Notes: generated from the sequence alone by a model not told the origin. A stretch of DNA of 64,000 nucleotides from Pseudidiomarina aquimaris (GCF_003987395.1 NZ_PIPT01000001.1:124001-188000); one strand, 5' to 3'; shown: positions 44,282-53,937, counted from the first letter of the stretch. Numbers and translations are program-made.

Positions 44282-45552
44282 TTGCATACAAGGCTTTCAA
44301 TTATTGCAACAGCTTTCTCCACGCCGTGTTCTTCTCGCAAACTCGCTCCCAGCGCTGCGGCATGTTCGATTATAGTTTGATTTGTGGTTATCTCTTTAAT
44401 GCCTGCCGCAAGTCTTTCCACCGTCAGCTTTTTCAATGGGATAGGGGCGGCTCCGGCATTCAACGAGTGTAAGCGATTTCCCCAAAAGGGCTGATCGCCA
44501 AAGAACGGAATAACAATAGACGCTTTACCCGCCTGTAAGGCAGCAGCCGTAGTTCCTGCGCCTCCGTGATGCACAAGCCCGCACACACGAGGGAATAGCC
44601 ACGAATGAGGTACTTGGTCAACTGCAATAATACTCTCCGGCAATGCCTTAATTTCCATACCGCCCCAGCCTGTTGCCAGAATCCCCCGCACGCCTGCTCT
44701 TTGAAGTGCTTCAATGACGATATCTGTTAGCCGTTCAGGGTCACGTCCTATCATTGAGCCGAAACCAACATACACCGGCGGTGGACCTGTGTTCAAAAAG
44801 GCTGAAAGCTCTGGTGAGGGTTCATAATGGTCGTCATCTTCAGTATGCCAGTAACCACAGATACTAGCAGTTTGGGGCCAATCATCAGGTCGTGGTACGA
44901 CCAAACTGCTAAAGCCATGAATAACAGGAATGGGTGTGCCATCGGCGGTATGTAAGAGGCTAAAGCGCTTTGCTTTCGGCAGATGATGAGCCTTGCGCCA
45001 AGCTCGAGCGTACTTAGCCACTGACAACCCAATCAGCCGATTCACAAAGCTGTAGGAGAATTTGTTATACCATCCACCCAACCTCAGCCGCGGCAACATC
45101 ATGTTTGGATATTCAGCAGTAGGCACTAACCCTGGCACGACAAGCGCCATCAGAACTGGAACACCGAGCTTTTCGGAAATGTCGGGGGCGGTAAAGGCCT
45201 TGGGGTGAAACACAATAATATCTGGTTTGGACTGCTGTGCTGCGAGCCAACTCTCGTCCACGAGGGCACGCTGTATTGGGCCTATTTTCTTGAGTAAGCC
45301 TAGCGTGCGCTTCACAACTTGAAATATGTTGTTTGTGTCTTCCAATGCGCCTTGGTCTTCTGGGGCATCCAATAAAGTTAGCATGCCGTCGTTCATGAAT
45401 GCATAGTGCAGCCCAGCATGCTCGATAATCTTTCTAAATCGTGAGCTCGTGGCTAATGTGATACAGTGACCAGCTCGCTTTAAGCCTTGCCCCAATGCGA
45501 TATATGGCTGCACATCGCCTCGGGTTCCGTAGGTCAGTATAAGTATGTTCAT
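44248..45552 (-). CDS. GT1-family glycosyltransferase (UDP-sugar type) in a cassette
   Basis: A 434-residue GT-B glycosyltransferase. The N-terminal MNILILTYGTRGDVQPYIALG and the C-terminal HHGGAGTTAAALQAGKASIVIPFFGDQPFWG blocks are those of sterol/macrolide UDP-glycosyltransferases. Such enzymes glycosylate lipids, sterols or small toxic molecules. The start codon lies 6 nt after an attC R' site, and the last ten or so residues (PNQALQRTSR) are read from the next attC. This is the form of an integron gene cassette. Target unknown; modification of an antibiotic or a phage or toxin-related molecule is possible. Confidence 0.88.
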   Translation of the reverse strand: MNILILTYGTRGDVQPYIALGQGLKRAGHCITLATSSRFRKIIEHAGLHYAFMNDGMLTLLDAPEDQGALEDTNNIFQVVKRTLGLLKKIGPIQRALVDESWLAAQQSKPDIIVFHPKAFTAPDISEKLGVPVLMALVVPGLVPTAEYPNMMLPRLRLGGWYNKFSYSFVNRLIGLSVAKYARAWRKAHHLPKAKRFSLLHTADGTPIPVIHGFSSLVVPRPDDWPQTASICGYWHTEDDDHYEPSPELSAFLNTGPPPVYVGFGSMIGRDPERLTDIVIEALQRAGVRGILATGWGGMEIKALPESIIAVDQVPHSWLFPRVCGLVHHGGAGTTAAALQAGKASIVIPFFGDQPFWGNRLHSLNAGAAPIPLKKLTVERLAAGIKEITTNQTIIEHAAALGASLREEHGVEKAVAIIESLVCKPNQALQRTSR

Positions 45553-45558
45553 GTTTTA

Positions 45559-45645
45559 GCCTAACGCAAAGCACACGGGCGACGAGCCGCGCAGCGGGTT
45601 GGCGTCCCAGCGACCAACGGGAGCGAGTGATGCGCATTGTTAGCC
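45559..45645 (-). repeat. attC-like site between the VOC and glycosyltransferase genes
   Basis: On the minus strand: GGCTAAC (45645-45639), then ~70 bp with GTTGG/CCAAC pairing (45598-45602/45614-45618), then GTTAGGC (45565-45559), a perfect GTTRRRY core. The TAA stop of the VOC gene is part of the first motif; the next gene starts 6 nt after the second. The inner stem is less regular than at 44234. Confidence 0.65.
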
Positions 45646-45984
45646 GCCCAACTCCGTAATGTGTAGTAGTTCACCAACTGGCCCCCACAAATAAAATACC
45701 TTACCCCACGACTCACTCTGAACTGGAGTGATTTTTGTTTTGTGCTTTGATTGAGAGCAAAGGCTGTATGCTGTATCGATATCTGAAACGCAAACCTGAA
45801 GCATAAAATTATTAGCCAAGTCTTCGTTGAAAAAGTGCTGCAAGAAGAAAAGACAATCTCCGTTTTGAAAAAGGGTTAAGTCCTCAGAAACGAACTCTGA
45901 TTCAAATCCGATCTCTGAATAGAAAGCTTTTGAAATTTCATAGTCTTTACTCGGAACAAAAACTTTTATATCGACAACATCCAT
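45640..45984 (-). CDS. VOC/glyoxalase-like small protein in a cassette
   Basis: A 114-residue vicinal-oxygen-chelate fold protein: VDIKVFVPSKDYEISKAFYSEIGFE opening and the C-terminal GPVGELLHITE, as in glyoxalase/bleomycin-resistance/dioxygenase proteins. AGGAGA precedes the ATG. Such proteins often bind or detoxify antibiotics. Its stop codon overlaps the following attC, as in integron cassettes. Confidence 0.82.
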   Translation of the reverse strand: MDVVDIKVFVPSKDYEISKAFYSEIGFESEFVSEDLTLFQNGDCLFFLQHFFNEDLANNFMLQVCVSDIDTAYSLCSQSKHKTKITPVQSESWGKVFYLWGPVGELLHITELGG

Positions 45985-46014
45985 TGTTTTCTCCTGAACA
46001 TGGGTAACTCAAGC

Positions 46015-46199
46015 GGCTAACATTTGTATATTGTGCGTGCGCATATAGAAACTCGTCCAATTGATAGTTTTCGGTTCTTAACTTACTGATCAAGCAGGCA
46101 TTCCTGACTTGAAAAGTCCCGAGTTAGCAAAGGCTATTTGAGAATGCTCAGTTACACTCTACCTAGCGCACAATATCCAACCTTCATTTTTTGTTATGT
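46015..46199 (-). repeat. Possible long attC-like (VCR-type) site before the VOC gene
   Basis: On the minus strand ACATAAC (46199-46193) and GTTAGCC (46021-46015) flank ~170 bp with a 10-bp inverted repeat ATATTGTGCG/CGCACAATAT (46028-46037 and 46167-46176) close to the outer motifs. It is longer than most attC sites, so the call is tentative. Confidence 0.5.
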
Positions 46200-46478
46200 C
46201 ACTGACAGTAAACGACTTAAATACACAACACAACAACAAAACGCGCAATATTGCCGACGTGAATGTGCCGTGCACCGCTAGCGACACCCACACTGACGAA
46301 TAACGGAACGGCTAGTCACTAGTTGGAGTAGGCTGAAAGTCAGAAGGTCCGCTGTTCGCTCATAGCTGACGATCAATTAATTGTATGACTGCTGAAGCTG
46401 GTGGTTACATGAAAGTGCAACGGGTTGTAAGCCGCGATTGTTCGTGGTGATAAATTTGGGTGATGTTTTGCAGCTTTG
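46200..46478. other. Non-coding stretch between cassettes and helicase
   Basis: No ORF with a credible start or family is seen on either strand in these ~280 bp. It may be the remainder of a non-coding cassette or hold the end of the gmt operon transcript. No clear terminator is visible. Confidence 0.4.
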
Positions 46479-48644
46479 CTAATTTTGGTGTAGTAGTTCA
46501 CTCAAGTAGCTATTGCGTTTATGCGAGTTGCTCATCGTCTCTATAATTTTCTTGAAATCATCCTCTGTGCCAACAAGATGAATTTCAGCCTCGGCCCTTG
46601 TGATTGCTGTATATAACCAAGCCCTGTCAACAATGCGTCCCGCTTGAAGTGCAACGATTACTCTTGGAAATTGAGAACCTTGGGCTTTGTGAAGAGTTAT
46701 TGCATAACCCAACTCCATGCAATCGAGCACGGATTGTGTGACCTTAACTTTATCGCCCGTATCCAGCGTTACTTCACCATAACTTTCACCTGATGAGTCA
46801 ATACTGGTAAGCGTACCAAGAGAGCCGTTTTGAATGCCTTTATCATAGTGGTTTTGCGTAAATAGAATCGCATCATTCAATCTGAGGTTTTGAAAGAATC
46901 TCTCACCGTGCATTTCAAACTCAAGCCTTCTACCGCTTGGATTAACAGCCTCTTGGGTCAGTTTATTAATTTCAGCAACGAGTGCCTTGGTCGGTGCCAT
47001 GACGCGACTATTTTCAGGTGATTGCTGATACAACTCACAACAGGCTTGAGCAATGTCGCTCTTTGCCGTTTCGTGGAAGTGAATAGCCCCCGTACTTAGT
47101 TTTTCAGGCACGATACCTTGATTAATGAGCTTGGAGTATTCAGGAATACCCGTTGAGCCTTTCTGACGCTTAACGATATCTAGCATAGTATTAGCAATGG
47201 CTTTAGATAGAACGATATCAGCCAAAACCTTGCCGCAACCTATAGGTGGTAACTGGTCAGGGTCGCCAGTAAAGATAATACGAACCGATGGGTGAATATG
47301 GTTGACCAGGCGATACATGGTTGGCAAGTCAATCATACTGGCTTCATCTATTACCAGTAAATGCTTTGGCTGGTCTGAACTTGGCTCAATAGGCTCTCTA
47401 CGTAATAACTTAGCGATAGTTGAGGTGATAAAGCCAATTGACTCATGCAAGCGCATAGCAGCTCGGCCACTCAGCGCGACCGCATGTATTTCAAATCCCA
47501 TTTGATGGTAGGCTCGAAGTGCGGTTCTAAGTACCGTCGTTTTACCTGTGCCAGCTCCGCCCGTAATACAGCTCACGGCGTTATCCAAACACGTTGTCAC
47601 TGCTTCAATCTGTTTCTTGGTTAGCTCGTATGGTAATTCACCAACCGAAGAGCAATATGCAGAATTTGCAACTTCGTCATAAAGGTTGTTTTGATTAGCT
47701 AGTGCTTTAAGTCGTTTGGCAACGACATTTTCCATCAACAACTGGGCGGTTGGATGATAAGAGCCAGTGTCGGGGTTTAGGATGTATTGCGCTTTGTTGT
47801 GACCTGCTTTAAACGCTTCCGTCACCAGTTCCTTATCTTTGAGCAATTTGGTTAGGTATGGGCGTAAGCACGCTTGAGTTGTATAGGTGTGGCCTTTCTC
47901 AATCTCTTTGCGAATCGCGGTTTCAAGTGCGGCACTTAGTCTGCGGTGATCACAAGCTGTGATCTTAAACTGGTCAAAATTAACCAGTTTATCGACATCC
48001 GTAAACGACATCCCAAACCCAATAAGGACATACGGATTTTGTTTAATAGCCTCAATGGACTCTTCTCCATGATGCTTCAATAAGCGCTGCTGAATACTTG
48101 CTGGTATCTTGTGTTCGGTCATCCAGTTGCAGTAGGCCAGATTTTTATATTTGGCGTAACCTTCAAATAACGCATTGATAGAATCTTCACTCAGGACACT
48201 TCTAAGGCGCTCTCTTGATTCACGAGTGTCTTTTCCAACCGTTGGGTGAAAATCCTTTCCTAACAGTTCCCAGAGTGCTCTAGCTTTACTTTCACCGATA
48301 CCTTTGAAATCACTTTCTCTGGCAATAAAGCGAATAAGCTGTTCACCCGTTTCTGGCAGGCTGCATTCGATGTGCTCTGGTGATTCATAGGTATGCTGCT
48401 GCATCACGTAATCACCCGTTTCCATTTCTTCTATTAAACGATGGCCTTTAACCGACCAGTGCTGGCCGAGGGCTGGTTTAACGGGGATGGTTTCTGGATC
48501 AGCTTTGATGGTGACGAAATACTTGCCACTGTTAGTTTTGTATGAGTTTTTTTTCAGTGGCACGCCACTGAATATCACCATTTTGGTAGAGCTGTAAGGA
48601 ATACTCGTGACACGCATTTGGTCTTGATGGAGTGCAACATTCAT
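46479..48644 (-). CDS. RecD2-like superfamily 1 helicase linked to the GMT operon
   Basis: A 721-residue helicase: N-terminal ~300 residues with a helix-hairpin-helix region (FKGIGESKARALWELLG), Walker A GGAGTGKTT (K368), Walker B VIDEASMID, TGDPDQLPP motif III, and C-terminal LHKAQGSQFP and YTAITRA motifs V and VI. This is the RecD2/TraA-like 5'-3' type. Its start overlaps the stop of the 145-residue gene upstream by ATGA, so it is translationally tied to the recombinase operon. It could process ends or intermediates during element movement, or be a defence gene (inference). Confidence 0.88.
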   Translation of the reverse strand: MNVALHQDQMRVTSIPYSSTKMVIFSGVPLKKNSYKTNSGKYFVTIKADPETIPVKPALGQHWSVKGHRLIEEMETGDYVMQQHTYESPEHIECSLPETGEQLIRFIARESDFKGIGESKARALWELLGKDFHPTVGKDTRESRERLRSVLSEDSINALFEGYAKYKNLAYCNWMTEHKIPASIQQRLLKHHGEESIEAIKQNPYVLIGFGMSFTDVDKLVNFDQFKITACDHRRLSAALETAIRKEIEKGHTYTTQACLRPYLTKLLKDKELVTEAFKAGHNKAQYILNPDTGSYHPTAQLLMENVVAKRLKALANQNNLYDEVANSAYCSSVGELPYELTKKQIEAVTTCLDNAVSCITGGAGTGKTTVLRTALRAYHQMGFEIHAVALSGRAAMRLHESIGFITSTIAKLLRREPIEPSSDQPKHLLVIDEASMIDLPTMYRLVNHIHPSVRIIFTGDPDQLPPIGCGKVLADIVLSKAIANTMLDIVKRQKGSTGIPEYSKLINQGIVPEKLSTGAIHFHETAKSDIAQACCELYQQSPENSRVMAPTKALVAEINKLTQEAVNPSGRRLEFEMHGERFFQNLRLNDAILFTQNHYDKGIQNGSLGTLTSIDSSGESYGEVTLDTGDKVKVTQSVLDCMELGYAITLHKAQGSQFPRVIVALQAGRIVDRAWLYTAITRAEAEIHLVGTEDDFKKIIETMSNSHKRNSYLSELLHQN

Positions 48645-49078
48645 CGTGGCATGAACCCCATTTCTGACAAGGTTTCATTCAGTTCGCCAAACCGCTCTAG
48701 TTTACCTTCCAGCTCTTTAACTTTGGCTTTTAGCTCAATGTTTTCAGCCTCTAAGGTCGATACTCGTTTTGAGTCGAGCAGCTTGCGATTAGCCGTGTTG
48801 TCGTATTGCTTTGGTTTGTCAGCATTGTTCCTTGCAGATTCGGTCAGTGGCGGGAGTATACCTTTATCACGCAGTTTGTCTTCTAATGCCTTGAGCGCTT
48901 TTCTAAGCGCTGGATTTTGGTTAAGGGCAGACTTGCCGCAACCGACCCCTTTTGCTACTTCGATACGGTTGAGCTTGCCTTTAAAGGCGATCTGCTTAAA
49001 GTCATCATCAGTTTGAGTGGCTTGCCATACTTCAAATGCTTCGAGGTTTTGCTGCGCTCTTTGCTGACCGTTCGCCAT
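48641..49078 (-). CDS. VPA1267-like small protein with C-terminal coiled coil
   Basis: A 145-residue protein. The first half has LEAFEVWQATQTDDDFKQIAFKGKLNRIEVAKGVGCGKSALNQNP, which looks like a DNA-binding helix-turn-helix with conserved CGKSAL; the second half is a coiled coil (VSTLEAENIELKAKVKELEGKLERF). I match it to the family NCBI names after Vibrio parahaemolyticus VPA1267, which travels with the GMT genes. It overlaps both neighbours by 1-4 nt. Possibly a site-selection or excision factor. Confidence 0.75.
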   Translation of the reverse strand: MANGQQRAQQNLEAFEVWQATQTDDDFKQIAFKGKLNRIEVAKGVGCGKSALNQNPALRKALKALEDKLRDKGILPPLTESARNNADKPKQYDNTANRKLLDSKRVSTLEAENIELKAKVKELEGKLERFGELNETLSEMGFMPR

Positions 49079-49755
49079 TAATCATCTACCTCACCTAACA
49101 ACTTGCGTAGACCTGTCGCAAAGCCTCTAGGGAATATTTCTGTGTTGTATTCCATGTCTTTTACTTGGCCTGCTTGTGTGGTTTGCCAGTTATGTTTTTC
49201 CATACATTCGTCAGAGATAGCGTAGGCTAAGGCGTTCTTCTCAGATTCGGTCAAGATGCCAGATAGTGAAGGCAAGACTTCAACACTCGGCTCTGCGCTT
49301 GCATCAAACTGACGTACAGGACGCTTATCAATGGTAATATTCGCGTGCTGTTTTAGCAGATTAACCTCTTTGCGATAACGGTTGCGCTCGGCAATAATCT
49401 GACCAAACAAAGCCCGTACCGCAGGGTCTGGAATACGCTCAAGCAGTTTATTATCCTGTGGAACAGACTTAGAGCGTGAGGTTGACGATAACGGCTTTTT
49501 GGTGGTTGTTTTGCACTTTGCTGCCCATGCTTCAATCAAGGTGCGGTAGTGCTTGTTTTTGGTTGCTCGTAACGCTTCGTAACCTGGGCCACCCTCTGCT
49601 GCTGATACTCGCCCCATTTGTGTAATGGAGAAATCACGCTGCCCCGATTCTACATAGGCTCTCAGGATGTCGTTAAGCTTATCTAGGTTTTTTTGGGTTC
49701 TTGGCACTTTGTCGTCTTTTAAGTCAGCCAAGATGATATCAATATTAATGTCCAT
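49078..49755 (-). CDS. gmtX: GMT protein GmtX
   Basis: A 225-residue protein that sits between GmtZ and the small coiled-coil protein with 1-nt overlaps. N-terminus resembles a regulator-type helix-turn-helix (RDFSITQMGRVSAAEGGPGYEALRATKNKHYRTLI). The middle is a helix (LFGQIIAERNRYRKEVNLLKQHA). By size and position it is the third member of the Gamma-Mobile-Trio. Its biochemical role is not known to me; it could be an accessory DNA-binding protein for the two recombinases. Confidence 0.8.
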   Translation of the reverse strand: MDINIDIILADLKDDKVPRTQKNLDKLNDILRAYVESGQRDFSITQMGRVSAAEGGPGYEALRATKNKHYRTLIEAWAAKCKTTTKKPLSSTSRSKSVPQDNKLLERIPDPAVRALFGQIIAERNRYRKEVNLLKQHANITIDKRPVRQFDASAEPSVEVLPSLSGILTESEKNALAYAISDECMEKHNWQTTQAGQVKDMEYNTEIFPRGFATGLRKLLGEVDD

Positions 49756-52412
49756 TAACCCTCCAAGAGCGCAGGTTGGGTGAGATTTTCTAGGTGCAAT
49801 GCTTTACCAGTGAGCGCACTCATACCTGCACTAAATAGTTTGTTTTCTTCAAGGTATTCACCCGCTTCGATGTAATTAGCCACTTTACGGTAGCCTTCCA
49901 TTTTATCGTCAGGGTCGGCTATCTTTGCCATTTGGCGTAGCATGGCATTACCAGCGATTAGCTGCTGTTTCTCATCCATTTCCATAAAGATAGGCTCAAA
50001 GCCTTTCTTTATCAGAGCACGACTAAGTTGGCGGGAGCGCTTTTCAATAGCGGGCGTTTTACGAAGTTCATCCTGCAAGTCAGGGAAGAATTCGGCATCG
50101 TCACATAGCAAGGAGAGGTGTAAAAGCTCTGAGTCGGTTTCGATAAACTTCAAGGCGTAGCTGATATCTTGCTTCGCACCCACGGCAATCAGCTTATCTT
50201 TGGTGTCATCCTCATTTCTGGCTTCCTCGACACGAATGATTTTGCTGATCAGCTCGAAGCACGCTATCCAGTCTTTTGCGTACTCATCCGCTTCGACTTG
50301 CTGCTTCTCATGGCGGCGTTGCAGCGTCTGTAGCTCACTGTGTTTGGTGAAGGGTTTACCTTGCTCTTCACAGAAGAACTGCTCGTCTTTGAGTGCTTCT
50401 AGCTCACCTTCGATTTCAACCGATAGGTTAGCCGCTTGGTGCGCCTTGTAACTGAGTTGATTAAACTGAGCATTAAGCGCTGGCAGGTATCGCGCCTCAG
50501 TAATAAACCAACGGCAACGAATGCAGTTTTCAGGGCCATGCGGCACGCTGCTATAGATACGCTTAGCGGCAGTACTTGCATCTTTAGTCAACTCACCACC
50601 GTTCCAGCACCCGCCCAGCGTACTGACTTCATCGGATTTTACGGTGTTGCCTCCGACCAAACATAAGCCAGCTGAACGCTCCTCCCAGCCGATGGGGTTA
50701 CGGTTAACTAATGCCGCCTGAATGCTATCTTCTTTGTGGTAGACCATATTGCATTGAATTTGCGCTAGTGAGGCATCTTTGAGGAAGTTGCGCACTGACT
50801 GCTTGGCTTTACCCTCAAGCTCCCCCTCGGCTTCACTCATTTTTTCCGCCATCACGGACGGGGTGATTTTGTTGTAGTAGATGGTCATTAGGATACGTGA
50901 GTGCCCTGCCAGTAGTTTGGATATGACAGGTAGTGGCAATTGGGTATCCATCGTGTAGGCAGTTATCAGCGATACACGCAAGCTGTGCAGGGGGAAATTT
51001 GTGGCAACCTTAGCTTTTTCTGGAGTGTCTTCTGGGTAATCCACAACCAGTTTAAGTCGCTCTCCATTATCAAGCGTATTGCCTTGCTCAGCAAGCTGGT
51101 TTTCCAGTGTTTGCAAGAGTTGATACCAGAAAGTATCCATAGCCGTATATATAATTGGTTTAGAGCGGTCATCCCCTTTCGCTGACGCATCCCGAAACAG
51201 AAAGGCAATTTCCCCCATGCTCTCTAACTGGGTTTGTGAATACTGTTTGCCAATATGTTTCCTTAGCAGTGCGGTGCAATCTGTCGGTTTCGCTATAGGG
51301 TTATACTTTCCCTGCCAGTTACGCAGTTTTTCCAGCCAATATAGTACCTCTTCGTTTTGCCAAGGAATAATATAGCCCCGCTCAAGTTCATCTTTATTCT
51401 GGTCGGCGGTTTTGTTGGTGTTGATATACAAACCTGTGGAATACTGGCCTGTCATGGTGTCATGGATACGGCGAAAGATGCCTTTACCAAAAGGGCGTTT
51501 TTCGCTACCGAGCGCAAAGTCATGCTTGTCATTGAGCTTCCAATGACCGCTTTCATAACGCCACGTATCCGCTTCACCACTGTCTAACATACGCACTTGA
51601 TAGGTGCGCAGTGGCAGATGCAGCTTCATAAATATAACCATCGCTTTGACAGGTGACCAGATTTGGTGGAGGGTGATTCTTTTTTTATCTCTAGTCACTT
51701 CTTTAGTGCGCCACACGCAATCGGGGTCGGATTTATCAATCAAGTCAGGCTCAACTTCAAACCAATCGCCACTCTTTTTGCCTTGCCCTGTCTGCTCTTG
51801 TGCCCATGTCCAATGCTTGAAATGGCGGTAGTGATAGCTAGGCAGTAACGACTCGCCTTGTGGTAGGTTTTGCTCAATCACCGTCAGTTCCGCTTTATCT
51901 GGCAATGGACACAGAATTTGGCGCAGGTCTTGGATGTAACGATACGGAAGTGGGTTGCGCACGGTTTCAGTGTGTGAGCCTTGGGTCTTAATTTTGCTCA
52001 GCGGATTGCGAACCAGTGGTGTTAAGTTGCCGCTATCATCTCCTTCAGATAGATGATGCTCAATGACGTAATTAATGAAGTCACAGGGGTAGTTGATAGA
52101 TTTTGATACTCTGGCGGGGTCGTTAATAGTTTTTCTCACGCTAGCTTCTAGCTCTTCAGTGGAGCAGATATGGCCATTGTAGCCCTTGAAAAACAGACCA
52201 ATATCAGTTGCATAGGGAGCGTACTCCAACAGGTAGGACTCAAAAAAATGGCTCAACGCTTTACGCCTGTCATCAACCCCCGCATGCTGTGTCGCCATCC
52301 ACTCAGCGGCTAATTCCTGCCATTGCTCCCACTCAGGGCCAAGGGTGGTGAGCATCCATTTAAACGTTAAGTCCGATGAGCGCCCGTCATGTTTCTTGAC
52401 TTTTTTTGCCAT
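49755..52412 (-). CDS. gmtZ: GMT integrase GmtZ (large tyrosine recombinase)
   Basis: An 885-residue protein of the VPA1269-like family. A tyrosine recombinase core can be seen: HSLRVSLITAYT (H476, R479), then KLLAGHS, then MTIYYNK with Y512/Y513 as candidate nucleophile. The C-terminal ~350 residues hold a cysteine pair in PENCIRCRWFITEARYLP and a long coiled coil. This is much larger than common integrases, like TnpB of Tn554-type transposons. TAATG overlap with gmtY. Confidence 0.88.
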   Translation of the reverse strand: MAKKVKKHDGRSSDLTFKWMLTTLGPEWEQWQELAAEWMATQHAGVDDRRKALSHFFESYLLEYAPYATDIGLFFKGYNGHICSTEELEASVRKTINDPARVSKSINYPCDFINYVIEHHLSEGDDSGNLTPLVRNPLSKIKTQGSHTETVRNPLPYRYIQDLRQILCPLPDKAELTVIEQNLPQGESLLPSYHYRHFKHWTWAQEQTGQGKKSGDWFEVEPDLIDKSDPDCVWRTKEVTRDKKRITLHQIWSPVKAMVIFMKLHLPLRTYQVRMLDSGEADTWRYESGHWKLNDKHDFALGSEKRPFGKGIFRRIHDTMTGQYSTGLYINTNKTADQNKDELERGYIIPWQNEEVLYWLEKLRNWQGKYNPIAKPTDCTALLRKHIGKQYSQTQLESMGEIAFLFRDASAKGDDRSKPIIYTAMDTFWYQLLQTLENQLAEQGNTLDNGERLKLVVDYPEDTPEKAKVATNFPLHSLRVSLITAYTMDTQLPLPVISKLLAGHSRILMTIYYNKITPSVMAEKMSEAEGELEGKAKQSVRNFLKDASLAQIQCNMVYHKEDSIQAALVNRNPIGWEERSAGLCLVGGNTVKSDEVSTLGGCWNGGELTKDASTAAKRIYSSVPHGPENCIRCRWFITEARYLPALNAQFNQLSYKAHQAANLSVEIEGELEALKDEQFFCEEQGKPFTKHSELQTLQRRHEKQQVEADEYAKDWIACFELISKIIRVEEARNEDDTKDKLIAVGAKQDISYALKFIETDSELLHLSLLCDDAEFFPDLQDELRKTPAIEKRSRQLSRALIKKGFEPIFMEMDEKQQLIAGNAMLRQMAKIADPDDKMEGYRKVANYIEAGEYLEENKLFSAGMSALTGKALHLENLTQPALLEG

Positions 52413-53869
52413 TATTTACCTCGTAATTTCGGATGCTTGCCTGTGAAATACCCATGCGGGTCAATATCGTCAAAACCGTGCTCGACCAACTCATTCCAAT
52501 CTAGCGATTTTACTTTGGACTCAGGATTTGCCAGTTGTAGCGTGGCCTTGTTGAGTTCATTGGAGATTTCCTGCTGCCCTTTACCTGTGTAGGGAACTTG
52601 AGACTCCAGTGATTTATGGTGCATACATCGTCGTATCACCAACGGGTTAAGTCCTGAACGCTCTAAGCGTCTGCCATAGCTATGACGATGACCGTGCGGG
52701 TCTAACCCTTCCGATTTGTTTGGCTCTAAGCCAATGCGCCTTAATCCCGCCGCATAGCTTTGGTGAAACGCATTCAAAGTGTATGGGTTTCCAAGGGCGC
52801 TGTGATGGAATGAAATGAACGCATAGGGGTGATGGCAGTCAATACTGGCTCGATATTTTTGGTAATTCTTCCACAGTGACATAAAAACCTTGCCATAATC
52901 CGTTGGAAACCACTGAACTTGTATGTAGTTATCTCGATGGTCTACAACTCTTGTTTTCCAGCCAACGTATGCCGTGCCTTTCATTCGTTTGCGTGGTAAA
53001 CGAGCGTATTTTTCTTGTAAATAGGCTTCTCTGGTTTTTGTCCCTGAGCGACTACGCCAACCTTCGGGTGCTTTACCATCGATTTCGTTGTAAATTCGAA
53101 CTATCGCTTTTTCAGGGTCATACGGATCTTCAAATACATCAGTCACCCACAGCATAATAGCTTCGCTTTCACGTAAACCGCCACCGTGCATCAAGAGCAG
53201 CATAAGCTTATCTCTCAGCGCAACTCGTGGATCTTTTGCTCCGCCAATACCATCTTTATAGAATGATTCCCAATGCTTATCTGGGAATGCTAAAGCATCG
53301 TCTTCGGCTTTCGTCAATGGAGTGCGTCCTTTCATTGTGCGAGCTTTACGGATGGTTTTGTTAACGGTTTTATCTTCAATATGTCCAAGGAAGTCATGTT
53401 GGTTTTTTCGATACCAAGCAGCGTAATTAAGGCGTTGCTCATGAGGTGTGGCATCTCGCAAAGGGTTCATTGGCTCTGCGCCATGCTTGTTAGCCAGCCA
53501 ATCAGTAAATGCCGTTAATCGATGAATATGTTTATTGACGTTATCAGTTGAGCTTGGCACCCAGTACAAGCCAGAGGGATCTAAACCATCTTCACCGATG
53601 GTGCCTGTGTAAAGACGCTTAGCAAAGGTTTGGAATAGCATTTTAGGATCTTCAAATAATCCTTTGTTGGCTTCCATGTAATCCAAGAGCAAAGAAGTGG
53701 CTTGTATAAAACCATTCATTAAAGCATTACTAGCACCCTCAGCTTCCATCTTTAGCAAGTAATCGGTAACTGAACCAACTTCACCTTGTTCGGTGATCAA
53801 GATGGGGAGCTGACTTTTAATGCCAGTATTATCTTCTACGATAGTTGCTTTGACTTTAACCGATGACAA
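52412..53869 (-). CDS. gmtY: GMT recombinase GmtY (tyrosine recombinase)
   Basis: A 485-residue tyrosine recombinase. N-terminal SAM-like DNA-binding region (~50-180), then the catalytic domain: R233 in GGGLRESEA, H392-x-x-R395 in HGHRHS, and nucleophile Y427 in VPYTGKG after MHHKSLES. It is first gene of the operon, starting 114 nt inside the right-hand end motif. Position and size fit GmtY. GmtY and GmtZ together resemble the two-recombinase plan of Tn554. Confidence 0.92.
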   Translation of the reverse strand: MSSVKVKATIVEDNTGIKSQLPILITEQGEVGSVTDYLLKMEAEGASNALMNGFIQATSLLLDYMEANKGLFEDPKMLFQTFAKRLYTGTIGEDGLDPSGLYWVPSSTDNVNKHIHRLTAFTDWLANKHGAEPMNPLRDATPHEQRLNYAAWYRKNQHDFLGHIEDKTVNKTIRKARTMKGRTPLTKAEDDALAFPDKHWESFYKDGIGGAKDPRVALRDKLMLLLMHGGGLRESEAIMLWVTDVFEDPYDPEKAIVRIYNEIDGKAPEGWRSRSGTKTREAYLQEKYARLPRKRMKGTAYVGWKTRVVDHRDNYIQVQWFPTDYGKVFMSLWKNYQKYRASIDCHHPYAFISFHHSALGNPYTLNAFHQSYAAGLRRIGLEPNKSEGLDPHGHRHSYGRRLERSGLNPLVIRRCMHHKSLESQVPYTGKGQQEISNELNKATLQLANPESKVKSLDWNELVEHGFDDIDPHGYFTGKHPKLRGK

Positions 53870-53904
53870 GGTTCATTCCTTTATACACATTAAACATACA
53901 ATAC

Positions 53905-53932
53905 ACTAAAATGCTAAAGTGTTTGTTGTCAA
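53905..53932 (-). promoter_or_regulatory. Candidate promoter of the gmt operon
   Basis: On the minus strand TTGACA (53932-53927) is followed after 16 nt by TTTAGT (53910-53905). The -35 is perfect and the -10 weak. Nearby TGTGTAT/TGTATAT copies (53883-53990) could be recombinase-binding repeats overlapping it. Confidence 0.45.
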
Positions 53933-53937
53933 ATAAA

